Part shown: in pieces, positions 17,452 to 28,104 of the stretch
How the letters are laid out: each line of letters starts with the position of its first letter
Numbering within the stretch: position 1 is the stretch's first letter
DNA from: Streptomyces sp. TLI_053
GTDB lineage: Bacteria > Actinomycetota > Actinomycetes > Streptomycetales > Streptomycetaceae
Direction of reading: 5' to 3'
Assembly (NCBI RefSeq): GCF_900105395.1
Contig: NZ_LT629775.1
Location: 4,796,001-4,860,000 of the forward strand
Length of the DNA stretch: 64,000 bases
The notes under the pieces: generated by a model
What the model was told of the DNA's origin: nothing
The model's database searches: none
Seen by the model: the letters and a program-made list of their open reading frames with translations, nothing else
Position numbers and translations under genes: made by a program

Positions 17452-17474
17452 GGGCATAGCCTGAATCTATGCCC
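17452..17474. promoter_or_regulatory. LysR-type operator overlapping the LysR start codon
   Basis: GGGCATAG (17452-17459) and CTATGCCC (17467-17474) form a perfect 8-bp inverted repeat with a 7-base spacer and include a T-N11-A core (T17457, A17469), the classical LysR-family binding signature. The right arm covers the ATG of the LysR gene, and TAGCCT (17457-17462) inside it can serve as a -10 box. A further half-site CTATG lies at 17446-17450. Confidence 0.75.
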
Positions 17475-18536
17475 CTCTCCCCGCGCGTCCCCGAAATCGG
17501 TGCCCTGGAGCTGCTGCTCGCGGTGGCCCGGCTCGGCAGTGTCGGCCGGGCGGCCGCCGAGCTCGGGGTGAGCCAGCCGACCGCCAGTGCCCGGATCAAG
17601 GGCATGGAGCGGCAGATCGGCGTCCCGCTGCTGGAGCGCTCCCCGCGCGGCTCCCGGCCCACCGAGGCGGGCCGGCTGGTGGTCGAGTGGGCCCGGCAGG
17701 TGGTGGAGGCGGCGCAGGCGCTGGACGCCGGGATCGACGCGCTGCGCGAGCGCCGGGACGCCCGGCTGACCGTGGTGGCCAGTCTGACCGTCGCGGAGTA
17801 CCTGATGCCTGGCTGGCTGCTGGCGCTGCACGCGACCAATCCGGGGACGGCCGTGACGCTGCGCACCGCCAACTCGGCGGACGTGGCCGGGCACGTGCTG
17901 TCCGGGGACGCCGACCTGGGCTTCGTCGAGGGGCCGCTGCCGCCGGCCGGCCTGGCGGGCGCGGTGGTGGCGGCGGACCGGCTGGTGGTCGTGGTGGCGC
18001 CGGACCATCCGTGGGCACGACGGCGCTCGCCGCTGTCCGGGGCGGAGCTCTCGGCGACCCCGCTGGTGCTGCGCGAGCCGGGTTCGGGGACCAGGGAGGT
18101 ACTGGAGATGGCGCTGGCCCCGTACGGCGGCGCCGCGCCGCCGCGGCTGGAGCTGGCCTCGTCGACGGCGCTGAAGGCGGCGGCGATGACCGGCGCCGGG
18201 CCGGTCTGCCTGAGCGAGCTGGCGGTGGTGGAGGAGCTGGCGACCCGGCGGCTGGTGGCGGTGCGGCTGGCGGAGGAGCTGGACCTGCGGCGGCCGCTGC
18301 GGGCGGTCTGGCCGTCCGGGCAGCGGCCGACCGGTCCGGCCCGGGACCTGCTGGCGCTGACCCGGCGGACGGCGGGGACGCACCAGGCGAGGATGGCCCA
18401 GGCGCGGACCCTCCCGCCGAGGACGGCGGCCCGGCCGACCACCGGGACGGGCGCGGCCGCCGGCACCGCCGGGGCGGCCGCGCGGAGCGAACGGCCCGTT
18501 CTGCGGGCCCGCCCCGACCGTTCACGCAAAAGTTGA
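17469..18536 (+). CDS. LysR-family transcriptional regulator
   Basis: A 355-residue LysR regulator. The N-terminal winged helix is clear (ALELLLAVARLGSVGRAAAELGVSQPTASARIKGMERQIGVPLLERS, about residues 12-60), followed by the effector-binding domain (LTVVASLTVAEYLMPGWL ... DLGFVEGP ... LVVVVAPDHPWA ... LVLREPGSGTREVLE). The last 55 residues are an Arg/Thr/Ala-rich extension that is not part of the usual fold. The ATG at 17469 lies inside a palindromic LysR box with a -10-like TAGCCT 6 bases upstream and no Shine-Dalgarno, suggesting a leaderless and autoregulated gene. It is divergent from the TDT transporter, its likely target. Its stop codon lies within the clpB HspR operator. Confidence 0.9.
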   Translation: MPLSPRVPEIGALELLLAVARLGSVGRAAAELGVSQPTASARIKGMERQIGVPLLERSPRGSRPTEAGRLVVEWARQVVEAAQALDAGIDALRERRDARLTVVASLTVAEYLMPGWLLALHATNPGTAVTLRTANSADVAGHVLSGDADLGFVEGPLPPAGLAGAVVAADRLVVVVAPDHPWARRRSPLSGAELSATPLVLREPGSGTREVLEMALAPYGGAAPPRLELASSTALKAAAMTGAGPVCLSELAVVEELATRRLVAVRLAEELDLRRPLRAVWPSGQRPTGPARDLLALTRRTAGTHQARMAQARTLPPRTAARPTTGTGAAAGTAGAAARSERPVLRARPDRSRKS

Positions 18537-18552
18537 GCGGAATAGACTCAAC
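18532..18552 (+). promoter_or_regulatory. HAIR operator of clpB (HspR site)
   Basis: GTTGAGC (18532-18538), spacer GGAATAG, ACTCAAC (18546-18552): a perfect inverted repeat of HAIR type; the symmetry extends to AGTTGAG/CTCAACT. It contains the TGA stop of the upstream LysR gene and sits about 55 bp before the clpB start, overlapping the likely promoter. Confidence 0.88.
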
Positions 18553-18607
18553 TTAGTGCATGCTGTAGAGAGCAGACATCAGCTCGACGAGGGAGGACCC
18601 CCCAGCA

Positions 18608-21214
<2,607 letters not shown>

Positions 21215-21375
21215 CCCTCCGGGACCGGTCGCCCGGGCCCGCCGCACCCCCGGCGGGAATCCGGGCGACAGGCCCTCCGGGCACCCCTGTGAGGCGGGCC
21301 CCGGATGAGGCAGGATGGACTCGGAAGGGCGGCCTCTCATTGCCGACCACCACGTGCACTGAGGAAGAGGACCCC

Positions 21376-21939
21376 ATGAGCATCGACCCGTCGTCCATCC
21401 CGTCCTTCGGCGCGCCGCAGGGCGGTCAGCCCGGCGGTCAGGGCGGCCGACCGGCCGGCCCGCCGCCGATCATCGTCCCGGACCAGGCCCTGGTGGGCCA
21501 GCTGCTCGACCAGATGCAGCTCAAGCACGTGGTCGACGAGGAGGGTGACCTCACCGCTCCCTGGGAGGGCTTCCGCGTCTACTACATGTTCCGCGGCGAG
21601 CAGAAGGAGCTCTTCGCGGTCCGGGCGTTCTACGACCGCGCGTACCCGCTGGAGAAGAAGGGCGAGATCCTCGACCTGATCGACGAGTGGAACCGGGAGA
21701 CCCTGTGGCCCAAGGTCTACACCCACACCCACGAGGACGGCGTGGTCCGGCTGATCGGTGAGGCCCAGATGATCGTCGGCACCGGCGTCAACCTGGACTA
21801 CTTCGTCACCACCACGGCCAACTGGACCCAGGCCGCGGTCGGCTTCGAGCAGTGGATCGTCGAGCGCCTGGGCCTCCAGGACGAGATCGAGGGCGAGGGC
21901 GGCGAGGACAAGCCGTCCGACGGCTCCGACGAGAACTGA
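21376..21939 (+). CDS. YbjN-domain protein
   Basis: A 187-residue protein whose first 30 residues are Gly/Pro/Gln-rich and probably disordered. The rest forms a YbjN-type (class I secretion-chaperone-like) alpha/beta fold: LLDQMQLKHVVDEEGDLTAPWEGFRVYYMFRGEQKELFAVRAFYDR, then a second half (YTHTHEDGVVRLIGEAQMIVGTGVNLDYFVTTTANWTQAAVGFEQWI). YbjN proteins are implicated in stress tolerance and in binding partner proteins; no enzyme function is known. The ATG at 21376 follows GAGGAAGAGG. It lies 161 bp after clpB, in the same direction, and may share read-through transcription. Confidence 0.82.
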   Translation: MSIDPSSIPSFGAPQGGQPGGQGGRPAGPPPIIVPDQALVGQLLDQMQLKHVVDEEGDLTAPWEGFRVYYMFRGEQKELFAVRAFYDRAYPLEKKGEILDLIDEWNRETLWPKVYTHTHEDGVVRLIGEAQMIVGTGVNLDYFVTTTANWTQAAVGFEQWIVERLGLQDEIEGEGGEDKPSDGSDEN

Positions 21940-22087
21940 GCCCGCGGGAGACCCCGGGCACGGCCCGCCACCGGCGCACCCGGTGGCGGGCCGTCCTTGT
22001 CCCCGGGCCCCCTCGGGCCCCAGGATGGGCCGACCGGGCCCCGGAACGGACCCGACCGCCGCCGCCACCGAGGTACGAGGAGCCGTG

Positions 22088-23278
22088 ATGGGTGCGAGGC
22101 CGCTGCTGAACCGTCGTCTGGACGGGCTCGGTACGACGATCTTCGCGGAGATGTCCGCGCTGGCCACCGCCACCGGCTCGATCAACCTCGGCCAGGGGTT
22201 CCCGGACACCGACGGCCCCGAGGAGGTCCGCGAGGCCGCCGTCCGGGCCCTGCGCGACGGCCGCGGCAACCAGTACCCGCCCGGCCCGGGCGTCCCCGAG
22301 CTGCGCAGCGCGATCTCGGAGCACCAGCGGCGCCGCTACGGCCTCGCGTACGACCCGGACACCGAGGTGCTGGTCACCGCCGGCGCCACCGAGGCCATCG
22401 CCGCCGCCCTGCTCGCCCTGCTGGAGCCCGGTGACGAGGTGATCGCCCTCGAACCGTTCTACGACTCCTACAGCGCCTGCATCGCGATGGCCGGTGCGGT
22501 CCGGGTGCCGCTCACCCTGCGTGCCCCCGAATTCCGCCCCGACCTGGACCGGCTGCGCTCGCTGGTCACCCCCCGTACCCGGCTGCTGCTGCTCAACTCG
22601 CCGCACAACCCGACCGGCCTGGTCCTCTCGCCCGAGGAGCTCGCCGCCGTCGCCGAACTCGCCGTCGAGCGCGATCTCCTGGTGGTCACCGACGAGGTCT
22701 ACGAGCACCTGGTGTTCGAGGGCGCCCACCACCCGATCGCCGCCCTGCCCGGCATGCGCGAGCGCACGGTCTCGATCTCCTCGGCCGGCAAGACCTTCTC
22801 CTTCACCGGCTGGAAGGTCGGCTGGGTGACCGGCACCCCCGAGCTGGTCGCCGCCGTCCGCACCGCCAAGCAGTACCTCACCTATGTCAGCGCCGGTCCG
22901 TTCCAGTACGCCGTCGCCGAGGCGCTCGCGCTCCCCGACAGCTACTTCGACGGCTTCCGCGCGGATCTGCTGCACAAGCGCGACCTGCTCGCGGACGGCC
23001 TCGACGCGGCCGGGTTCCGGGTCTTCCGCCCCGGCGGGACCTACTTCGTCACCACCGACATCACCCCGCTGGGCGAGCAGGACGGCATCGAGTTCTGCCG
23101 CACCCTGCCCGAACGCTGCGGGGTGGTGGCCATCCCCAACGCCGTCTTCTACGACGACGCCGACGCCGGCCGCCCGCTGGTCCGCTTCACCTTCTGCAAG
23201 CGGGTGGACGTGCTGGAGGAGGCGGTCGACCGACTGACCCGGCTCCGTCCCGTCGACCGGACCTCTCGCACGTCCTGA
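22088..23278 (+). CDS. PLP-dependent class I/II aminotransferase (DapC-like)
   Basis: A 396-residue fold-type I aminotransferase. The Schiff-base lysine is K235 in SSAGKTFSFTGWKVGW; other conserved points are INLGQGFPDTDGP near the N-terminus, LNSPHNPTG, VVTDEVYEHLVFEG, and the C-terminal Arg in PLVRFTFCKR, which binds the substrate carboxylate. It resembles kynurenine/methionine aminotransferases and actinobacterial N-succinyldiaminopimelate aminotransferase; sequence alone does not decide between them. The ATG at 22088 has GAGGAGCC upstream; GTG at 22085 is in frame immediately before it. No pathway neighbours are present. Confidence 0.88.
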   Translation: MGARPLLNRRLDGLGTTIFAEMSALATATGSINLGQGFPDTDGPEEVREAAVRALRDGRGNQYPPGPGVPELRSAISEHQRRRYGLAYDPDTEVLVTAGATEAIAAALLALLEPGDEVIALEPFYDSYSACIAMAGAVRVPLTLRAPEFRPDLDRLRSLVTPRTRLLLLNSPHNPTGLVLSPEELAAVAELAVERDLLVVTDEVYEHLVFEGAHHPIAALPGMRERTVSISSAGKTFSFTGWKVGWVTGTPELVAAVRTAKQYLTYVSAGPFQYAVAEALALPDSYFDGFRADLLHKRDLLADGLDAAGFRVFRPGGTYFVTTDITPLGEQDGIEFCRTLPERCGVVAIPNAVFYDDADAGRPLVRFTFCKRVDVLEEAVDRLTRLRPVDRTSRTS

Positions 23279-23722
23279 CGATTCGTCAGTTCGCCCGGCG
23301 GGCAGCGGTCTTGCTGCCTTCCGGGCAATTCCTCGTGCCTGCGCGGCAGGGCTTCGCCCGGGCCCGGTGCCGTGCGCCCGGCACATCCGGGGCGAGAGCG
23401 CACGCGTGGTGCGAACAGCGCGCAAGCCGCGTACACGGCGTGCGGGCCGGGACGAAAGGCGCGCGCGGTGCACAGTCGCACACCGGGTCGATCAGAGCAG
23501 CGAAGCCGATGTGCTCGAAACGGTGAATGCTTGACAAAGTTGGGTAAATCACCGACGGACCCGGCGTATTCGTGCTTCTCTGCTGCTGAATCTCCAGCCG
23601 GAATCCTTCCTTCCACGGTCGGCCGCGCCCTGGACCGCACAGCCACGAACAGCCCCGCCTTGACCCGGGCCCGATCGCTGCTGCTCGGAGGGCGCGCACG
23701 GAGCTGAAACGCGGAGCCGAGC
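23279..23722 (+). promoter_or_regulatory. 444-bp intergenic region before the DUF2617 gene
   Basis: No gene is supported. A small hairpin CTGACG-ATT-CGTCAG (23275-23289) overlaps the aminotransferase stop. The region 23515-23570 is AT-richer and contains TTGACA (23534-23539), a good -35 candidate, so a long leader of about 150 bases before the DUF2617 gene is likely. GGAGCC precedes that start. Confidence 0.4.
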
Positions 23723-24250
23723 ATGCTCACCACTTTGCAGACCTCCTACACGGACACCCGCGCGGGTGACCTGGCCTGGTGCCTGGGCGGCGAGCCGCTG
23801 CCCGCCCTCGCGGTCCGCGACCTGAGACTCGACGGCCCCGGCCACCCCGGCCCGTCCGGCACCCTCCAGCTGCGCCTGCTGGGCGCCTCCCACCAGGTGG
23901 CGATCGCCGCCGGCCCCGGCCACTGCCTGGAGACCGTCGCCTGCCTGCCCGGCCGCCGCACGCCGCTGCCGGCCCGGGTGGCCAAGCAGGTCGACGGCTG
24001 GGAGTACGAGTTCGCGGCCCGGATCGAGGCCCTCCCGCCGCACGACTTCGCCGCCCGGGCGCAGGAGTTGCTCGCCCTGGTCGAGGGCCACCCGCGCGGC
24101 CTGGCCGGCGTGTTCCCCGGCGATCCCAGCGCCTTCACCGCGCTGGTCACCCAGGGCGGGGCGGACCGCCTGCTCTGGCGCACCTGGCACGCCTATCCGC
24201 AGGAAGGACGGCTGGTCTGCACCCGCTCCTCGCTGGTGGTCTCCCGATGA
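23723..24250 (+). CDS. DUF2617 family protein
   Basis: A 175-residue soluble protein that I assign to DUF2617, a family largely confined to actinobacteria. Recognisable blocks are DLAWCLGGEPLPALAVRDLRL, LQLRLLGASHQVAI, ETVACLPG, KQVDGWEYEFAARIE, and the C-terminal WRTWHAYPQEGRLVCTRSSL. There is no signal peptide, membrane segment or catalytic motif. It is followed 142 bp later by a membrane spermidine-synthase-like gene in the same direction; I recall these two families as frequent neighbours in streptomycetes, which suggests a shared but unknown process. Confidence 0.75.
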   Translation: MLTTLQTSYTDTRAGDLAWCLGGEPLPALAVRDLRLDGPGHPGPSGTLQLRLLGASHQVAIAAGPGHCLETVACLPGRRTPLPARVAKQVDGWEYEFAARIEALPPHDFAARAQELLALVEGHPRGLAGVFPGDPSAFTALVTQGGADRLLWRTWHAYPQEGRLVCTRSSLVVSR

Positions 24251-24392
24251 CCGGCACCGACCCCACCGAGCCGTGCATAGCTCCAGCCGCGCGCCTTCAT
24301 TCGTACGCAGGAACGATTCGTCAACCTGCGATACCGCCCTGTCCGTCGAATGGGCGCAGCCGTCCGTCCCGAACGTCGCCTAGCGTTTGTTC

Positions 24393-26042
24393 GTGATCAA
24401 TCATCCGGTCGGTCCGCCCCCCGCACAGCCGGGCCTCGACCTCGACGGCGGCAGCCCACCCCGGCCCGGGCGGAGCCTGACCTCCCTGCCCGCCCGCCGT
24501 CGGTCCCGCGTGCGTGCCCGCCCCGAGCTCGCCCGGCTGGTGGTGCTGCTCGCCGCGTTCGTCTGCGCGGCCTGCGGACTCGTCTACGAGCTGGAACTGG
24601 TGGCCCTCGGCGACTATCTGCTCGGGGACTCGGTCACCCAAACCTCGGTCGTGCTCTCCGTCATGGTGTTCGCGATGGGCCTCGGCTCGCTGCTCGCCAA
24701 ACGCTTCACCCGCCGGCCCGCCACCGCCTTCGCCCTGGTCGAGTGCGCCCTCGCCCTCACCGGCGGCCTGTCCGTACTGGCGCTCTACTCCTGCTGGGCC
24801 TGGATCGGCCGCTACCAGGCCGCGATGGTCGGCCTGACCTGCCTCATCGGCGTCCTCATCGGAGCCGAGATCCCGCTCCTGATGACCCTGGTCCAGCGGA
24901 TCCGCCGCGAGGACGCCGGGCGCGCCGCCGCCGACCTCTTCGCCGCCGACTACGTGGGCGCGCTGATCGGCGGCCTCGCCTTCCCGTTCCTCATCCTGCC
25001 CCTCCTCGGCCCCGGCAGCGGCGCACTGGTGACCGGCGCCGTCAACGCCGTCGCCGGGGGCGCCCTGGTGCTCTGGCTCTTCCGCGAGGAACCGGACCCC
25101 CGGGTCCGGCGGCTGCTGTGGGGCGGCTGCGCGCTCGTCCTCGCCCTGCTCGCCTCGGCCGCGCTGTGGTCCGGCGCGGTCGAGCGGGCGGCGCGGCAGG
25201 CCCTGTACGGCGGGCAGATCCGCTCCGTCAGCCAGAGCCGGGACCAGGAGCTCGTGCTCACCGGCCCGGCCGAGGGCCCGCTGCGGCTGTACGTCGACGG
25301 CCGGCTCGCGGTCTGCGGACCGGACGCCTACCGGGGCGACGAGGCGCTCGTCCACCCCGCCATGGCCGCCGGACCGGACGGTCGGGTGCTGCTGCTCGGC
25401 GGCGGCGACGGGCTCGCGCTCCGGGAGGTGCTGCGGCACAGCGGCGTCCGCTCGGTCCTGGTGGTCGACCCGGACCCGGCGCTCCCCCGGCTCGCCCGCA
25501 CCGACCCGGGCCTGGCCGCGCTCTCCGGCCGGTCCCTGGACGACCCCCGGGTGCGCACCGCCGAGGCCGACCCGCTGGACTGGCTGCGCGGCGTCCGGCC
25601 CTCGCCCGGCCAGTCCTTCGACGTGGTCCTCGCCGACCTGCCCGCCCCCGCCGACGGCGGGCCGGTGAAGTTCCACTCCCAGGAGTTCTACGGCCTCACC
25701 ACCCGGCTGCTCGCCCCGGGCGGACGGCTCGCCGTGCGCGGCGGCGAGGAGCAGCACGGGCGCCAGGGGCTGTGGCAGGTGGAGTCCGGGCTGCGGGCGG
25801 CCGGGCTGCGGACCGTCCCGTACGCCGTCGCGGGCAGCGCGACGGCCAGTTGCCGCCCCGGGCCGGAGAGCAGCCAGAGCTTCCTGCTCGCCGCGGCCGC
25901 CCAGCCGCCGCTCACCCTCTCCCCCGACGCCCCGCCGCCCCGGGCCCTGACCGCGGACGGCCTGCGCGCCTCCGCCGCCCGGCTCACCGCGCTGCGGCCG
26001 CTGCGCCCGCCCGCCGCCCTCACCCTGCTCGGCCCGCACTGA
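24393..26042 (+). CDS. Membrane protein with spermidine-synthase-like domain
   Basis: A 549-residue two-part protein. Residues 45 to about 270 have about seven membrane helices, beginning VVLLAAFVCAACGLVYELELVALGDYLLGDSVTQTS, a block typical of membrane spermidine synthases. The C-terminal half is a Rossmann-type aminopropyltransferase-like domain: LLLGGGDGLALREVLRH (motif GGGDG), VVDPDPALPRLAR, and FDVVLADLPAPA. The usual active-site Asp of D-x-x-D-P is changed (LADLPAP), and polyamine synthesis is therefore uncertain. The GTG at 24393 is preceded by TAGCGT with a 6-base gap and no Shine-Dalgarno, implying a leaderless transcript; a TTG two codons earlier is also in frame. Confidence 0.8.
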   Translation: MINHPVGPPPAQPGLDLDGGSPPRPGRSLTSLPARRRSRVRARPELARLVVLLAAFVCAACGLVYELELVALGDYLLGDSVTQTSVVLSVMVFAMGLGSLLAKRFTRRPATAFALVECALALTGGLSVLALYSCWAWIGRYQAAMVGLTCLIGVLIGAEIPLLMTLVQRIRREDAGRAAADLFAADYVGALIGGLAFPFLILPLLGPGSGALVTGAVNAVAGGALVLWLFREEPDPRVRRLLWGGCALVLALLASAALWSGAVERAARQALYGGQIRSVSQSRDQELVLTGPAEGPLRLYVDGRLAVCGPDAYRGDEALVHPAMAAGPDGRVLLLGGGDGLALREVLRHSGVRSVLVVDPDPALPRLARTDPGLAALSGRSLDDPRVRTAEADPLDWLRGVRPSPGQSFDVVLADLPAPADGGPVKFHSQEFYGLTTRLLAPGGRLAVRGGEEQHGRQGLWQVESGLRAAGLRTVPYAVAGSATASCRPGPESSQSFLLAAAAQPPLTLSPDAPPPRALTADGLRASAARLTALRPLRPPAALTLLGPH

Positions 26043-26171
26043 CCCGGCTCCGCCGGCCGCCGGCCCCACCGGTCGGGGCCGGCGGCCGGGCGGCGGCGAG
26101 CGGGCGAGCCACGGCGACAGGTAGGGGACAGGGCGGCGCCGGGCGCGGGTTCGGTCGGTAGGCTCCGTGAC

Positions 26172-27437
26172 ATGGAGCATGAGGTTGTCGTCCCGATGCC
26201 GGCCGGGCAGGTCCGGCAGGCCCTGCAGGATCCGGCGCTGCTGGCGCGTTCCGTGCCGGGGCTGAGCACCGAACCGGCCGCCGTCGGCAGTGGCCCGGCG
26301 GAGGAGATCGGGGGGCGGCTGAAGCTGCGGATCGGCAGCTCCACCATCACCTACAAGGGCGTGCTCTCACTGATCGAGGGCCGCGAGGGCGTGCTGACGG
26401 CTTTCGCCGAGGGCCAGGAGGCACGCGGCAGCGGCGAGGCGACCGCCACCGTCCGGATCAGCGTCGCCGAGGGCGCCGGGGAGGGCACCTCGGTGGTGCG
26501 CTTCACCGGTGACCTGAGCGCCACCGGGCGGCTGACCGAGTTCGACGGCGAGACGCTCGACGCGGCCGGCCGCCGGCTGCTGGACCGTTTCGCCACTGCC
26601 CTGACCTCGCCGGACGGCGCCGCCGGGACCGGCCCGGACGGCGAGGCCGAGGACGAGAGCGGGGCCGAGAGCGGGGCCGAGGCCGGGAGCGGAGCCGGGC
26701 CGGAGGCGGAGGCCGTCACCGGGACGGGCGCGGACGCCGCCGGGCAGGCCCGGGACGCCGGGGACACCCGGGAGCCCGACGGGTCCGACGGGTCCGACGG
26801 GTCCGACGACACCGGTGATCCGGACGACTCGGAGGACTCCGGCGACTCGGAGAACGCCGAGGACGCCGAGAACGCCGAGGACTCCGAGGACTCCGCCACG
26901 GTGGTGTTCCTGGAGAACCGCCACGAGGCCCTCGACGAGGACCGCGAGGACGAGCCCGGCGACGACCTCGACGACGACCTCTCCGACCTCATCGCCTTCT
27001 CCGACGCCGACGCGGAGCGCTTCGGCCTCCCGCTCGGCGACCCGGACGAGGCCGACGACGTCGACGAGCCCGCCGCCGGCGAGGCCGGGACCGGCACGCC
27101 CGCCGCCGGGATCGAGCGCGAGGTCTCCGCCGAACTCCCCGCCGAGCCGCCCTTCGGCTACGAGCCGGAGCCGGTGCTCGGCGGCCCGGTCCGCCGCAGC
27201 ATCGTCGGCCGCTCCGCCGAGGAGGTCGACCACGCCCCGCCGCGCGGCCCGTACGCCCCCGCCCTGCCGGCCCGCAGCGCCCGCGCCCGGGCCGCCTCCC
27301 GCTGGGGCGGCGACGCCGGCGGCATCGTGGTGCCCGGAGTGGGCGGCCGCAGCACGGTGCCGTGGATGATCGGCGGCGGGGTGGCCCTGCTGGGCGGCAC
27401 CGTGGTGCTGGTCAGGGCGCTGCGCCGTCGCCGCTGA
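26172..27437 (+). CDS. CoxG-like SRPBCC protein with acidic linker and C-terminal membrane anchor
   Basis: A 421-residue protein. Residues 1-145 form a CoxG/SRPBCC hydrophobic-ligand fold (VVPMPAGQVRQALQDPALLARSVPGL ... GRLKLRIGSSTITYKGVLSL ... GRLTEFDGETLDAAGRRLL). Residues 155-340 are a very acidic, repetitive linker (GSDGSDGSDD, then repeated EDSGDSENAEDAEN elements), surely disordered. The C-terminus has one hydrophobic helix (WMIGGGVALLGGTVVLVRAL) followed by four basic residues, a tail anchor with the SRPBCC domain on the cytoplasmic side. The family name comes from CO dehydrogenase accessory proteins, but no CO dehydrogenase genes are nearby. The ATG at 26172 is preceded by TAGGCT with a 7-base gap; it looks leaderless. 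Confidence 0.8.
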   Translation: MEHEVVVPMPAGQVRQALQDPALLARSVPGLSTEPAAVGSGPAEEIGGRLKLRIGSSTITYKGVLSLIEGREGVLTAFAEGQEARGSGEATATVRISVAEGAGEGTSVVRFTGDLSATGRLTEFDGETLDAAGRRLLDRFATALTSPDGAAGTGPDGEAEDESGAESGAEAGSGAGPEAEAVTGTGADAAGQARDAGDTREPDGSDGSDGSDDTGDPDDSEDSGDSENAEDAENAEDSEDSATVVFLENRHEALDEDREDEPGDDLDDDLSDLIAFSDADAERFGLPLGDPDEADDVDEPAAGEAGTGTPAAGIEREVSAELPAEPPFGYEPEPVLGGPVRRSIVGRSAEEVDHAPPRGPYAPALPARSARARAASRWGGDAGGIVVPGVGGRSTVPWMIGGGVALLGGTVVLVRALRRRR

Positions 27438-27488
27438 CCGGCCCGGGACCGGGGCGGGCCCCGGAGGCAGGCCCTAGACTGGACGTCC

Positions 27489-28025
27489 ATGAGCAACGAC
27501 CGCGACGCCCTGCTGGCACAGATCAAGAACAAGGCCGTCGTCCACGGCAAGGTCACCCTTTCCTCCGGCAAGGAGGCCGACTACTACGTCGACCTGCGCC
27601 GGATCACGCTGGACGGCCAGGCCGCTCCGCTGGTCGGCCGGGTGATGCTGGACGCGACCGCGCACCTGGAGTACGACGCCGTGGGCGGGCTGACCCTGGG
27701 CGCCGACCCGGTCGCCGCCTCGATGCTGCACGCCGCCGCCGCGCGCGGCCGTGAGCTGGACGCCTTCGTGGTCCGCAAGGCCGGCAAGGCGCACGGCCTG
27801 CAGCGCCGGATCGAGGGCCCGGAGGTCAAGGGCCGCCGGGTGCTGGCCGTCGAGGACACCTCCACCACCGGCGGCTCGGTGCTGACCGCCGTCGAGGCCC
27901 TGCGCGAGGCGGGCGCCGAGGTGGTCGGCGTCGCGGTGATCGTCGAGCGCGGCGGCGCCGCCGCGGTCGAGGCCGAGGGCCTGCCCTACGTCACCGCGTA
28001 CACCCTGGACGACCTGGGCCTCTGA
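27489..28025 (+). CDS. pyrE: Orotate phosphoribosyltransferase
   Basis: Converts orotate and PRPP to orotidine 5'-phosphate in pyrimidine synthesis. The 178-residue protein has the family start LAQIKNKAVVHGKVTLSSGKEADYYVDLRRITL, the mobile loop with VVRKAGKAHGLQRR, and the PRPP-binding motif VLAVEDTSTTGGSVLTAVEAL (about 118-138). The start is ATG at 27489, preceded by TAGACT with an 8-base gap and no Shine-Dalgarno, so the transcript is probably leaderless. It ends 22 bp before the 54-bp parS palindrome. Other pyr genes are not in the window. Confidence 0.95.
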   Translation: MSNDRDALLAQIKNKAVVHGKVTLSSGKEADYYVDLRRITLDGQAAPLVGRVMLDATAHLEYDAVGGLTLGADPVAASMLHAAAARGRELDAFVVRKAGKAHGLQRRIEGPEVKGRRVLAVEDTSTTGGSVLTAVEALREAGAEVVGVAVIVERGGAAAVEAEGLPYVTAYTLDDLGL

Positions 28026-28046
28026 GCCCCGACACCCGCCCGACCG

Positions 28047-28100
28047 AACGGCCGGGGCCCGGTGCTGTTTCACGTGAAACAGCACCGGGCCCCGGCCGTT
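28047..28100. terminator. 54-bp perfect palindrome, likely bidirectional terminator
   Basis: Bases 28047-28100 read the same on both strands without a single mismatch, with 27-bp arms and no spacer. The outer part is GC-rich and the centre is the parS core. It lies between convergent pyrE and DedA genes, where a bidirectional terminator is expected; no U-tract follows. The RNA hairpin would be very stable apart from its symmetrical tip. Confidence 0.8.
28066..28081. promoter_or_regulatory. parS centromere site (ParB binding)
   Basis: TGTTTCACGTGAAACA is the exact 16-bp parS sequence recognised by chromosomal ParB proteins; its inner 14-mer GTTTCACGTGAAAC (28067-28080) is the Streptomyces consensus. 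It sits at the exact centre of a 54-bp palindrome. In Streptomyces such sites cluster around oriC, which suggests this window is within a few hundred kilobases of the origin. ParB binding is inferred from the exact match. Confidence 0.93.
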
Positions 28101-28104
28101 GTGC

